Origin: Rufibacter sp. XAAS-G3-1
GTDB lineage: Bacteria > Bacteroidota > Bacteroidia > Cytophagales > Hymenobacteraceae
NCBI RefSeq assembly: GCF_013623775.1
Contig: NZ_JABFAM010000005.1
Location: forward strand, 1-64,000
Reading direction: 5' to 3'
Length of the DNA stretch: 64,000 bases
Positions 52,643 through 60,181 of this stretch are shown here, piece after piece; position 1 is the first letter of the stretch; every line of letters starts with the position of its first letter. The translations under genes were made by a program, and so were the position numbers. The notes below the pieces were generated by a model. That model saw only the letters and a list, made by a program, of their open reading frames with translations. It was not told the origin of the DNA and searched no databases.

Positions 52643-52684
52643 CCTGTTTTGGGCCTGTTTTTTGAAAAAGAGGCCCAAAACAGG
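52643..52684. repeat. small dispersed palindrome
   Basis: CCTGTTTTGGGCCTGTTTTT / GAGGCCCAAAACAGG with near-perfect arms, directly past the stop of the type IIG C-terminal fragment. Confidence 0.75.
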
Positions 52685-52694
52685 AACGCCACGG

Positions 52695-53018
52695 CTAGGC
52701 TTCTACCAAGGCGATTTCCTCGGGCGTGAGGGCGTAGAGTTGGTACACCAGTTGGTTTATCTCTCGGTCTGTCTGGGCCAGTTGCGTGGTGATCTGCTGC
52801 GCCAGCTGCTGCTGCGCCGTGAAGAACGCCAGCCAGTCTGACTTCTGCGCCAGCGTGAGCTTTACCTTGCATTTGCCCAACTCTTGGCTGAAGGCCTCCC
52901 AAGAGAGGGTGTACCATTTCTCCAGCTTCTGGCTCAGTTTGCCCACGCCCAACTCTGACTGCAACAGCGTCAAGAACTTCTGGCTGAGCGCCTGCAACTC
53001 CTGGTTCTTCTGCATCAT
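52695..53018 (-). pseudogene. C-terminal fragment of a type IIG restriction-modification gene
   Basis: A 107-aa coiled protein (M-M-Q-K-N-Q-E-L-Q-A-L-S-Q-K-F...) ending L-T-P-E-E-I-A-L-V-E-A. The C-terminal block I-N-Q-L-V-Y-Q-L-Y-A-L-T-P-E-E-I is the standard tail of large Eco57I-like type IIG enzymes. The helical stretch before it (L-G-V-G-K-L-S-Q-K-L-E-K-W-Y) matches their C-terminal helices. It has normal, GC-richer base composition, but an in-frame TAG lies just upstream and sequence abruptly turns AT-rich at about 53020. The matching N-terminal part is at 55862-55071 on the same strand. I infer a broken gene; a free-standing small gene is less likely. Confidence 0.7.
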
Positions 53019-53083
53019 GATTTTCTACGGATTTGTAAAGCTAAATTGTAAAATAGAAAATTTATAGGATTGCTAATCTGTTC

Positions 53084-53114
53084 TTGTACAAGAGAACGTA
53101 TAACTCTATATTTG
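53084..53114 (+). promoter_or_regulatory. promoter of the methyltransferase remnant
   Basis: TTG (53084-53086) and TATATTTG (53107-53114) are separated by 20 bp, a textbook Bacteroidota -33/-7 arrangement, and the ATG follows 17 bp later. This is the best promoter match in the window. Confidence 0.65.
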
Positions 53115-53131
53115 AAAAAGCCTTTGATTTA

Positions 53132-53287
53132 ATGGAAAGAATAAAATTTATTGACCTGTTTTGCGGTATAGGCGGTTTTCGTGTGGCAATGGATGAAGCT
53201 TGTCAAGAAAATGACCTTATACCTACTTGTGTTTTTTCATCAGATATAGATACATTTTGTCAAGATAGTATATTATCAATTTACTAA
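53132..53287 (+). pseudogene. truncated DNA (cytosine-5)-methyltransferase
   Basis: Only the first 51 residues of a C5-cytosine methyltransferase. M-E-R-I-K-F-I-D-L-F-C-G-I-G-G-F-R contains motif I (F-x-G-x-G-G, residues 10-15) and the S-S-D-I-D segment (about 38-42) is motif II. The reading frame then ends after T-F-C-Q-D-S-I-L-S-I-Y. Family members are 300-450 aa, so the catalytic P-C motif, target-recognition domain and later motifs are gone. The sequence after the stop shows no further methyltransferase motifs, which points to a deletion rather than a simple frameshift. The gene is AT-rich and behind a good promoter. Confidence 0.8.
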
Positions 53288-53341
53288 ATAAAAGAAGCAT
53301 ATTAATATCAAAAAAATTACAGTTCTTCCATAGAGATTATT

Positions 53342-54088
53342 ATGTCCAGCACTTTATCAACTAGAGACAAATCAATCCTAATTGGGCTATATTTATCTAA
53401 ATTTGATGAAGAGGCAATAAAAGCATTTGATTTTAAAGGCTTCAATGAAGCTTTCAATGCTCTAGGCTATTCAATAGGCGCAAGACCAGCTTCTATAAAG
53501 AATTATCGTGATGAGTTTGACCCTCTTTTCCCTAACCCAAGAAAAGGATGGCACAAAAGACCATTAAGAGAATATTGTAGAGTTTTTTATGACAATTTCT
53601 CTGCTTTGGATTTTTATTCATTTACAGAATTGGTAAAGAGTTTTGTATTTAGCAATTACGAGATTGATAAAATAATTGAAAGAATAGAAAAGAAGGATAG
53701 AAGCGAAAGCGTAGCCAAAAGATTAATAACAGGAAGAGCTGCAGAGGAGTACTTTAAAACTAAATTTAATTCAGTTGATAGTTTTAAAGGCTTCAACTTA
53801 ACTGATACAACTGTCATGGCTTGCGGTTTCGATTTTAAATTGTCCTTGAATGAAAATTTTTATTGCGTTGAAGTTAAAGGGTTAAGTACAAGTTCTGGTA
53901 ATATTTCATTAACAGAAAAAGAGTTTCATGTAGCAACTGAACTCAAACACCAGTTTTGTCTTTTCATAGCTATGAATTTCAGCGAAAAACCTTTCCATGA
54001 AACAATCTTCGACCCTGTAAATAGCAGATTGAAATTTAAGAAGATTGAGAGGCAAATTACTCAAGTAAATTACTCTTCTGTGGTATGA
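53342..54088 (+). CDS. DUF3883 (NOV_C) nuclease-like protein
   Basis: A 248-aa soluble protein in the AT-rich island. The C-terminal half matches DUF3883, a PD-(D/E)xK-like fold found with restriction systems: G-R-A-A-E-E-Y-F (about 131-138), C-G-F-D-F-K-L (161-167, Asp164), the core C-V-E-V-K-G (175-180, Glu177 and Lys179), then I-S-L-T-E-K-E-F (188-195) as in family members. The N-terminal half (1-120) is helical, with a S-I-G-A-R-P-A-S-I-K-N-Y-R-D-E-F-D block that may bind DNA. Catalytic residues look intact, so it may be active. It overlaps the next small gene by 4 nt. Confidence 0.75.
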   Translation: MSSTLSTRDKSILIGLYLSKFDEEAIKAFDFKGFNEAFNALGYSIGARPASIKNYRDEFDPLFPNPRKGWHKRPLREYCRVFYDNFSALDFYSFTELVKSFVFSNYEIDKIIERIEKKDRSESVAKRLITGRAAEEYFKTKFNSVDSFKGFNLTDTTVMACGFDFKLSLNENFYCVEVKGLSTSSGNISLTEKEFHVATELKHQFCLFIAMNFSEKPFHETIFDPVNSRLKFKKIERQITQVNYSSVV

Positions 54089-54306
54089 ATAGAAATTGGG
54101 AATGTTATTTATGTGGAATTGAAAACGGCTTTAATAATTTACCGCACGGATATTTAGCCAACTATCATCCTCTTTGCATTAATTGTGCCGATAGGATTTT
54201 GAATGATAGAAATCATAAGCGGAGGAACCAAATTTCCTTCCACTCAAGAATTGGTAATTTAGTAGTAATAGGGAATAATATATTTCCGATTACATATATT
54301 AATTAA
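54085..54306 (+). CDS. four-cysteine zinc-binding mini-protein
   Basis: A 73-aa protein starting in the stop codon of the DUF3883 gene (ATGA overlap), so the two are probably co-translated. C-Y-L-C (residues 7-10) and C-I-N-C (about 32-35), with a His between, form a likely zinc site of the HNH-associated or rubredoxin-like kind. The last 35 residues are basic then hydrophobic (H-K-R-R-N-Q... L-V-V-I-G-N-N). It lacks the D-H-N catalytic residues of an HNH nuclease as far as I can tell. Function unknown. Confidence 0.55.
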   Translation: MNRNWECYLCGIENGFNNLPHGYLANYHPLCINCADRILNDRNHKRRNQISFHSRIGNLVVIGNNIFPITYIN

Positions 54307-54413
54307 TAATAGCTGTATCAATTGTATAAATTTAATCTCCAAAGCTTAGAACTGTAAATAAGTCAGTAGCACCTTATCCGCTTAATGAATTCCCCGCTGA
54401 CTTTCCTTTTATC

Positions 54414-55070
54414 TTGGCGCGTGAAATAGTTTATTTACTTGCTTTCAAAGGAAAAGGCGCATTGGAAGGCGACGAGTGGGAAGAAATTTTCGCTAAATGT
54501 ATTGGAGCAGATTGGAAACCGTCCAATGTGGGATTAGATGATGTAATCCTTGGCAATACGGCATGGGGAGCAAAAACAGTAAAAGCGACCAAGCCCTCAT
54601 CACAGAAAAAGCTAAGACTGATTTCAGGCCGTAATTCACCGAATTATTCCTTTGGTGAGCAGAATGTTTCTGGTGCAGACCCTACTTTTATTGGTGGCTT
54701 AGTCCTTAACATCTGGAACGAGCGAGTATCTTCTATAAGGGAAAAGTTCAAGCATCTTAGGACGGTAGTTCTGGTAAAATCTAGTGATTTGTCAGAAGTC
54801 GTAGTTTTTGAGTTTGAAACTATCCGTTATGACTTGGAACTCTTCAGGTGGGAATGGAATAAAAATAACAATCTTGTGGGTTACGACAAGTCAACAGGAG
54901 AACACAGGTTCACTTGGCAACCACATGGCTCCCAATTCACGATTATAGAAGATGTGCCAAAACATAGTTTGCTTATTAAAATAAAGCAGCCGCCGAAATT
55001 AGACCAGCAAACGATTCTTGATACTCTTGGATTTGACAAGTCTTGGGTAACAGTTATAAAGAATAGCTAA
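54414..55070 (+). CDS. putative type II restriction endonuclease, start codon lost
   Basis: A 218-aa frame from a TTG codon. The block G-D-E-W-E-E-I-F-A-K-C-I-G-A-D-W-K-P-S-N-V-G-L-D-D-V-I-L-G-N (19-48) followed by T-A-W-G-A-K-T-V-K (about 49-57) looks like a PD-(D/E)xK core (Asp42/Asp43, Lys54). The rest is W/F-rich with W-Q-P-H-G-S-Q-F-T-I near the end. The same frame stays open upstream to 54336 and reads K-S-V-A-P-Y-P-L-N-E-F-P-A-D-F-P-F-I-L without an ATG or GTG, so the true N-terminus seems to be lost. A possible partner is the truncated C5-methyltransferase upstream. Family assignment is from memory of similar sequences. Confidence 0.55.
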   Translation: MAREIVYLLAFKGKGALEGDEWEEIFAKCIGADWKPSNVGLDDVILGNTAWGAKTVKATKPSSQKKLRLISGRNSPNYSFGEQNVSGADPTFIGGLVLNIWNERVSSIREKFKHLRTVVLVKSSDLSEVVVFEFETIRYDLELFRWEWNKNNNLVGYDKSTGEHRFTWQPHGSQFTIIEDVPKHSLLIKIKQPPKLDQQTILDTLGFDKSWVTVIKNS

Positions 55071-55862
55071 GCCCTTCACCCGTTCATAGATTTTAGTCTC
55101 CTGCCGGTTGAAGCGGTCTTCTTTCACGGTCTTGAGCAAACCCCGGAACGTGTACGGCGGAATAATGGTCAAATCTTCACAGAAGCACACAAATACCACG
55201 CGATCCAGCAGTTTCTGGGTTTTCTGGAAGATGACCAGCTCCGGCACGTGGGGGTTCTGGCCCCGCAGGTGCTCAAACAGGTGCAGCCGAGAGGTCTTGT
55301 AGTCTTGGTAGAAGTCTTTGGTGATGTTCTGCTCTTCGGCTTGCCGCTCCCTGAAGAGTTGTTCTGTGGTGGCCTCTCCGTGTTCCAGCAGCAGCCGGTC
55401 TTTGTGCAGCAGAAACAGAAAACGCAGCAGCTCTTTCTCTTCGTGCAGGTGCATCACGTCAAAGCGTTCATAGCGGCTCTGGTCTGAGTGATGGTACAGG
55501 CGTATCTCCAGAAAATTACTTACCAAGACCCATTTGCAGTTACCGCCAGCCTTGGGCACGTAACTGAAGGCCTGCTCTACGGGGCTGCGCTTGTCATTGA
55601 GGCGGTTCTGCGGTTTGTCTAAATCTGAACGCGCGTCAGGGCTGTACACGTAATCCAGCACCTCACCAAAAAACGTGTTCAGAAACTCGCTCTGCAGCTC
55701 TTCTTCTTTCTGCTTTACAATTTTGCCACTCTTTATGCCCACCTGCCATTTCTGAATAAGATCCAGCTTGTGCGCCAAGTCTGGGAACTGGCTCAGTTGA
55801 AAGTTGCGAGTTTTGGTATCCAAGTATTTTCTGGAGAAGATGGGGGTATAAAGTTCAGCCAT
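55071..55862 (-). pseudogene. N-terminal fragment of a type IIG restriction-modification gene
   Basis: The frame runs on to 54999, but the last 24 residues are antisense to the endonuclease gene and are not homologous. The product opens M-A-E-L-Y-T-P-I-F-S-R-K-Y-L-D-T-K-T-R-N-F-Q-L-S-Q-F-P-D-L. S-G-K-I-V-K-Q-K-E-E-E-L-Q-S-E-F-L-N-T-F-F-G follows, as in Eco57I-like type IIG proteins, then D-L-D-K-P-Q-N-R-x-N-D-K-R-S-P-V-E-Q-A-F and L-H-L-F-E-H-L-R. In relatives I recall a catalytic E-L-K-D-A-R segment just before D-L-D-K-P-Q-N; here F-G-E-V-L-D-Y-V-Y joins directly to S-P-D-A-R-S-D-L-D-K, so the nuclease centre may also be deleted. Methylase domain absent. Confidence 0.72.
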
Positions 55863-55951
55863 GGTGGAGGATAGTGCTCGCCAGGTTTATGTGCCCAGCG
55901 GTTCTGCATTAAAAGTAAAAGTTCTCCCTGTAATAAATTCCATCTATAACT

Positions 55952-55990
55952 AAAAACAGGCCCGGCAAACTAATTGCCGGGCCTGTTTTT
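55952..55990 (-). terminator. Rho-independent terminator of the M28 peptidase gene
   Basis: Stem AAAAACAGGCCCGGCAA / TTGCCGGGCCTGTTTTT with a 5-nt loop. Perfect 17-bp arms. Confidence 0.9.
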
Positions 55991-56023
55991 AAGGAGTTTT
56001 TACAAAAGGAGCCTAAAACGTTT

Positions 56024-57400
56024 CTACCGGATAGGTTTTGGCATCACGGGCAAGCTTTCGTGGCCTTCCGCGTCCACCGCCTGTACGGCGAAGAAGTAGT
56101 TGTCTTTAGAGTAGGGCAGGGTGGTGGTGGTGCCTTCCACGTAGATTTTCTTTTCCCACATGGGCATGGAAGTTTCCCGCATGAGCACGTAGTAACCCGC
56201 TGGTCTCTCTCCTTTAACAGGGGCCTTCCAGCGGAGTTCAGTCTGATTGGTGAGGTTGCTGGTGACTACGCCTACTTCTTCCGGTGAATAGGGAGCCAAG
56301 GCCAGGTTAGCCAGGGTGGCCAGGTTCATGGCGGTGTTTTTGCGCACGTACTCAAAGTCTACGTGCTCTGGGAAATCGCCGTAGGCGATGCCGTTCTCGG
56401 TGCGTACGTTCTGGTGCTGGTACTGGTAGTTCTCGTTCATCTCACACACGCGTATGGCGGTAAAACCGGCCTGGCTGAAGGGCGTGTGGTCGCCACCGCG
56501 CAGGAAACGGTCTGTGCGGTAGTTGAGCACCACTTCCAGTTGGGGCACGTAGCGGGCGGTCATTTCTTTCATGTAGCGGGCCAGTTGGCGGCTGCGGCTG
56601 TCGTTCTCGCCGCCAGTGCTTTTGCGCAGGGCCGTCATCTCGGGGGTTTCCAGGGCGGGTACGCCTTCAGAGAAAATCCGCACGCGGGTATTGTCTCTAA
56701 GATTGGTCTCGTCTGAGAAGGAGTTGCCAATCATGTCATTGTTGAGCATGGCCACCAGGTTCCAGTTCTCTTTCTTGGCGCGGTCGGCCAGGTGCTTGGC
56801 TCCGTAGAGGCCCTGCTCTTCGCCCTGCACGCACACAAAGATGATGGTGGCCGGAAACTGCTGTTTGGCCATGACACGGGCCAGTTCTATGACGGCGGCG
56901 GTGCCAGAACCGTCATCATTGGCGCCGGGGGCTTTGCCTTTGGCATCCATCACATCGGTGTTGCGGGAGTCTATGTGGCCGCTCACAATGAACACGCGGT
57001 CATCATTGGGGTCAGTGCCTTTGAGGGTGGCCATGACGTTGGCGAACTCGGTGTCCTGCGGAATGCGGCGGCCATCAGCTTTTACAGTGTATTTGTCCTG
57101 GGTGACGGTCATGCGCCCGCCTGAGGTAGCGGCGGCTTTCTGCAGTTCGGCCTCGGCCCAGTTGCGGGCGGCCCCTATGCCTTTTTTCTTGTCTTTGACC
57201 GTGCTGAGCGAGTGGCGCGTCTCAAAGCTGACCAGGCCGCGCACCAGCCGTTCTAACTCCTGAGCAGATACTTGTTCCGTCAAGGTTTTGATGGTGGGGT
57301 CTTGCTTGACAATGTCTTGGGCCGAGGTAAGGTTTGAAAGGGAAAGCAAACCCAACGCAGCGGCACCGGCGCGGGCGAAGGTAGAAACGGGGTAAAACAT
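56024..57400 (-). CDS. secreted M28-family zinc metallopeptidase with fibronectin-like tail
   Basis: A 458-aa exported aminopeptidase-type enzyme. A signal peptide (about 1-28, ending L-T-S-A-Q) is followed by the M28 domain. The zinc ligands are visible: His in S-G-H-I-D-S-R, Asp in G-A-N-D-D-G-S-G, Glu-Glu in Q-G-E-E-Q-G-L-Y-G, Asp in N-N-D-M-I-G-N, and His in R-G-G-D-H-T-P-F-S. The C-terminal 100 residues (after Y-S-P-E-E-V-G-V-V-T-S) look like a fibronectin type III domain. It is transcribed alone and followed by a strong terminator. A peptide-scavenging role is inferred. Confidence 0.92.
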   Translation of the reverse strand: MFYPVSTFARAGAAALGLLSLSNLTSAQDIVKQDPTIKTLTEQVSAQELERLVRGLVSFETRHSLSTVKDKKKGIGAARNWAEAELQKAAATSGGRMTVTQDKYTVKADGRRIPQDTEFANVMATLKGTDPNDDRVFIVSGHIDSRNTDVMDAKGKAPGANDDGSGTAAVIELARVMAKQQFPATIIFVCVQGEEQGLYGAKHLADRAKKENWNLVAMLNNDMIGNSFSDETNLRDNTRVRIFSEGVPALETPEMTALRKSTGGENDSRSRQLARYMKEMTARYVPQLEVVLNYRTDRFLRGGDHTPFSQAGFTAIRVCEMNENYQYQHQNVRTENGIAYGDFPEHVDFEYVRKNTAMNLATLANLALAPYSPEEVGVVTSNLTNQTELRWKAPVKGERPAGYYVLMRETSMPMWEKKIYVEGTTTTLPYSKDNYFFAVQAVDAEGHESLPVMPKPIR

Positions 57401-57491
57401 ACGTACGTAACGGCTTGGTTGAGTAATCTGATCTGTAATTTCAAGATTATTCCGCAGAAACCAATAGCTGGAAGGCGGCGGGCCCAGAAAA

Positions 57492-57531
57492 AGCGTTTTT
57501 GGGCTGTTTTAAGAAAACAGAGCAGAAAACG
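57492..57531. repeat. small dispersed palindrome
   Basis: AGCGTTTTTGGGCTGTTTT / GAAAACAGAGCAGAAAACG, imperfect; it lies in the leader of the dehydrogenase gene. Confidence 0.6.
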
Positions 57532-57628
57532 GGGTGGGCAGAAATGTTCTCCGTGGAACATTTTAAAAGGCAAGCAACGTGAGGCGGGGTTAGTACGTTT
57601 TAACCTACAATCACCAACTGCAGAAACT

Positions 57629-59053
57629 ATGAGCCAAGCCATGACACCCGGCAGAGAATTTCTGGACAGCGTCCATTATTACTTTGACCAGGCAGCCCAA
57701 CATTCCAAACTCCACCCCGGTATTATTGCGCAGATCAAGATCTGCAACAGTGTGTACAAGGTGAATTTCCCGGTAGAGGTAGACGGCCAGATACAGGTGT
57801 TTGAGGGAATACGGGCCCAGCACAGCCAACATAAATTGCCCACCAAGGGCGGAATCAGGTACAGCATGCAGGTAGACGAAGACGAGGTGGTGGCCCTGGC
57901 CAGCCTCATGACCTTCAAATGCGCCGTGGTAGACGTACCGTTTGGGGGCGCCAAGGGCGGCGTGAAAATCAACCCCAGAACGTCCTCGGTTGAAACTTTG
58001 GAACGGGTGACCCGCCGGTTTGCCTCAGAGCTCATCAAGAAAAACCTCATCGGCCCGGCCGTAGACGTGCCCGCCCCAGATTACGGAACCAGCGGCCGCG
58101 AGATGGCCTGGATTGCCGATACCTACCACGCTTTCAAGTTTGGCGAAACCAACGCCTTGGGCTGCGTAACCGGGAAGCCGGTAGGCCAGGGCGGTATCAG
58201 GGGCCGGAACGAAGCCACCGGTTTGGGTATTTACTTCGGGCTGCGCGAGGCCCTGCATGACGAGGCGGTGCTCAAGCCGTTGAACCTTTCCAGCGGGGTG
58301 ACCGGTAAACGGATCATCATTCAGGGAATTGGAAACGTGGGCTACAACGCCGGCAAGTTCCTGCAACAAGACGGCGCCATCATCATTGGCGTGGCTGAGC
58401 GTGAAGGCGGTATCTACAACCCAGACGGCCTAGACATTGACAACATCTTCCATTACCGGAAACAGAATTCGAGCTTCCAGGGGCACCCCGGCGGCACGTT
58501 CATTGAAAATTCCGTTGAAATGCTGGAGTACGACTGCGATGTGCTGTTGCCGGCGGCCCTGGAAAACCAGATCCATATCGGCAACGCCGAGCGTATCAAA
58601 GCCAAGATCATTGCCGAAGGGGCCAACGGCCCGGTCACCCAGGAGGCCGAGCGCATTCTGCACGCCCGCGGCGTGGTCATTATCCCAGATTTGTACCTGA
58701 ACGCCGGGGGGGTCACCGTGTCCTACTTTGAGTGGCTCAAGAACCTTTCCAACGTGCGGTTCGGCCGCATGGGCAAACGCGCCGAGGAAGCCAGCCTTAA
58801 GCGTCTGGTGAACACCATTGAGAAAACCACCGGCAAAAGCCTTTCTGCGGAAGAAAAGAAACTGATCATTCACGGTGCCGATGAGCGCGACTTGGTGTAT
58901 TCTGGTCTGGAGGACACCATGATTACCGCCTACCAGGAAATGCGCGAGGTCACGCACCAGGTTAAAGCCATTACTGATTTGCGCACCGCCGGTTTCTATG
59001 CCGCTATTGAGAAGATAGGCGTAAGCTACCAGTCATTGGGTATTTTCCCGTGA
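57629..59053 (+). CDS. glutamate dehydrogenase family (Glu/Leu/Phe/Val dehydrogenase)
   Basis: A 474-aa NAD(P)-linked amino-acid dehydrogenase interconverting glutamate and 2-oxoglutarate plus ammonia, or a related amino acid. The substrate-binding region K-G-G-I-R-Y (about 73-78), catalytic K-C-A-V-V-D-V-P-F-G-G-A-K-G-G (about 98-112) and D-V-P-A-P-D-Y-G-T are intact. The dinucleotide fold G-I-G-N-V-G-Y (about 236-242) follows. I choose ATG 57629 (M-S-Q-A-M-T-P-G-R-E-F); the frame stays open upstream, but the extra 70 residues are basic and encoded partly by a palindrome. A terminator follows. Confidence 0.93.
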   Translation: MSQAMTPGREFLDSVHYYFDQAAQHSKLHPGIIAQIKICNSVYKVNFPVEVDGQIQVFEGIRAQHSQHKLPTKGGIRYSMQVDEDEVVALASLMTFKCAVVDVPFGGAKGGVKINPRTSSVETLERVTRRFASELIKKNLIGPAVDVPAPDYGTSGREMAWIADTYHAFKFGETNALGCVTGKPVGQGGIRGRNEATGLGIYFGLREALHDEAVLKPLNLSSGVTGKRIIIQGIGNVGYNAGKFLQQDGAIIIGVAEREGGIYNPDGLDIDNIFHYRKQNSSFQGHPGGTFIENSVEMLEYDCDVLLPAALENQIHIGNAERIKAKIIAEGANGPVTQEAERILHARGVVIIPDLYLNAGGVTVSYFEWLKNLSNVRFGRMGKRAEEASLKRLVNTIEKTTGKSLSAEEKKLIIHGADERDLVYSGLEDTMITAYQEMREVTHQVKAITDLRTAGFYAAIEKIGVSYQSLGIFP

Positions 59054-59102
59054 TGGGGAGAGGATAGCGGTTTTAAGGCTGTTTTCCTGAAAAGGCGGCC
59101 GA

Positions 59103-59145
59103 ACCGGAAAGCCTCTTCAACCTAGGGTTGGGGAGGCTTTCCGGT
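59103..59145 (+). terminator. hairpin terminator of the dehydrogenase gene
   Basis: Perfect 13-bp stem ACCGGAAAGCCTC / GAGGCTTTCCGGT, 17-nt loop, short T run after. Confidence 0.7.
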
Positions 59146-59180
59146 TTACAAGGATGTTGGATTTATGCTTGTCCGCTTTC

Positions 59181-59345
59181 GCCTTATGGTGTTCCCCTGG
59201 AGGTACTGCTTTTTGCGTGGGTTCAGAAGCTTTGTTGTTTCATCTCTGGCGCTAAGCGCTCACGGCCGCGAGGCCCCGCCTTCTGCCTTTGAGCTGTGAT
59301 CTCTCGCCTGGCCTTCAGGCCTGCCGCTTCCGCTCACGCCGGGTC
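59181..59345 (+). repeat. long dispersed repeat, copy C (partial, diverged)
   Basis: It shares TTTTTGCGTGGGT and GCGCTCACGGCCGCGAGGCC with the other copies, then diverges where they continue with TTCCCCTC and CCAGGGCCAAAAGCGAGG. Confidence 0.6.
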
Positions 59346-59392
59346 GATCTCTAGGCGCTCAGCCCAATGGCTGGAAACGGAAATGCGTAGCC

Positions 59393-59425
59393 AGACCTCA
59401 CAGGTTTTCAAAACCTGTGAGGTCT
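59393..59425. repeat. 33-bp perfect palindrome
   Basis: AGACCTCACAGGTTTT, one C, then its exact complement. Words of this kind are common dispersed repeats in Bacteroidota genomes, from memory. Confidence 0.7.
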
Positions 59426-59662
59426 TCTGCCAAAACCGCTGGCGCGAGTCTCTGACTACCCTTGCTACACCGCAGTGAAACCACGCATTGCTGGATTTTC
59501 TTCCGCCTGGATTTACCCAAGGCCAATGACATGCTTTTCCATTTAAGGGCTATTTTCCTGAAAACGCCTCAAAAAGGGCAACTTATAAGTAGGCTTTTCT
59601 GATTTCGCGTGTAATTTACCGGCCCTCTACGCTACTAATAGCCACAACCTTTACGTACCACG

Positions 59663-60181
59663 TTGGAGAATCCGGCCTTACGCGCAGAATTTGTCAAGCT
59701 CATTGCCCAGGATCAAGCCCTGATCCATAAGGTGTGCAGCATGTACTGCCGGGATCACGAAGAGCGGAAAGATCTGTTTCAGGAGATTGTGCTGCAACTT
59801 TGGCGGTCTTATCCTACGTTTAAGCACGAGTCTAAGGTAAGTACCTGGATGTACCGGGTGGCACTGAACACCGCCGTCTCCAGTTTCCGGAAAGAAAGCA
59901 GGCGGCCTTACCACGGCTCCCTGTCAGACATGGACCTGCAGATTCCGGCCGCGCCAGATACCTCCCCTGAGTATGAACTGAAAATAAAATATCTCTACGC
60001 CGCTATTGACCAGCTCTCTCAGGTAGAGAAGGCGATTGTGATGCTGTACTTAGAAGATAGAAGTTACGATGAGATGGCTGAGATCATTGGCATTACCAAA
60101 TCTAACGTAGGCGTGAAGTTGAACCGCATCAAAGCGAAACTAGAGAAGCTGTTAACCCCGGTGTATGATGAAATTAGATAG
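59663..60181 (+). CDS. ECF-type RNA polymerase sigma factor
   Basis: A 172-aa sigma-70 family factor of the extracytoplasmic-function type. Region 2 is D-L-F-Q-E-I-V-L-Q-L-W-R-S-Y-P-T-F-K-H-E-S-K-V-S-T-W-M-Y-R-V-A-L-N-T-A (about 37-71) and region 4 is L-S-Q-V-E-K-A-I-V-M-L-Y-L-E-D-R-S-Y-D-E-M-A-E-I-I-G-I-T-K-S-N-V-G-V-K-L-N-R-I (about 117-155). The start is TTG (M-E-N-P-A-L-R-A-E-F); no ATG fits. Its stop overlaps the next gene by 17 nt, so the membrane protein downstream is probably its translationally coupled partner. Confidence 0.9.
   Translation: MENPALRAEFVKLIAQDQALIHKVCSMYCRDHEERKDLFQEIVLQLWRSYPTFKHESKVSTWMYRVALNTAVSSFRKESRRPYHGSLSDMDLQIPAAPDTSPEYELKIKYLYAAIDQLSQVEKAIVMLYLEDRSYDEMAEIIGITKSNVGVKLNRIKAKLEKLLTPVYDEIR

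Larger units (their letters stand above)
52038..52694. other. element-rich gap beside the restriction island
   Basis: About 655 bp with no gene: a -7-like TATATTTG on the minus strand (52057-52064), a terminator (52064-52101), TIR element one (52188-52352), TIR element two (52472-52639) and a small palindrome (52643-52684). Confidence 0.75.
59054..59662. other. gap with terminator, long repeat copy C and a perfect palindrome
   Basis: About 610 bp with no credible gene: a small palindrome near 59068-59108, a terminator (59103-59145), copy C of the long dispersed repeat (59181-59345, partial), a 33-bp palindrome (59393-59425) and a weak small palindrome (59541-59580). Confidence 0.7.

Noticed and set aside
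57546-57561. Second parS-like palindrome TGTTCTCCGTGGAACA
   Set aside because: Four mismatches to the parS consensus, and it lies inside the leader of the dehydrogenase gene.
57419-57628. 70-residue N-terminal extension of the dehydrogenase
   Set aside because: Basic, non-conserved-looking and partly made of a dispersed palindrome; ATG 57629 gives the normal family length.
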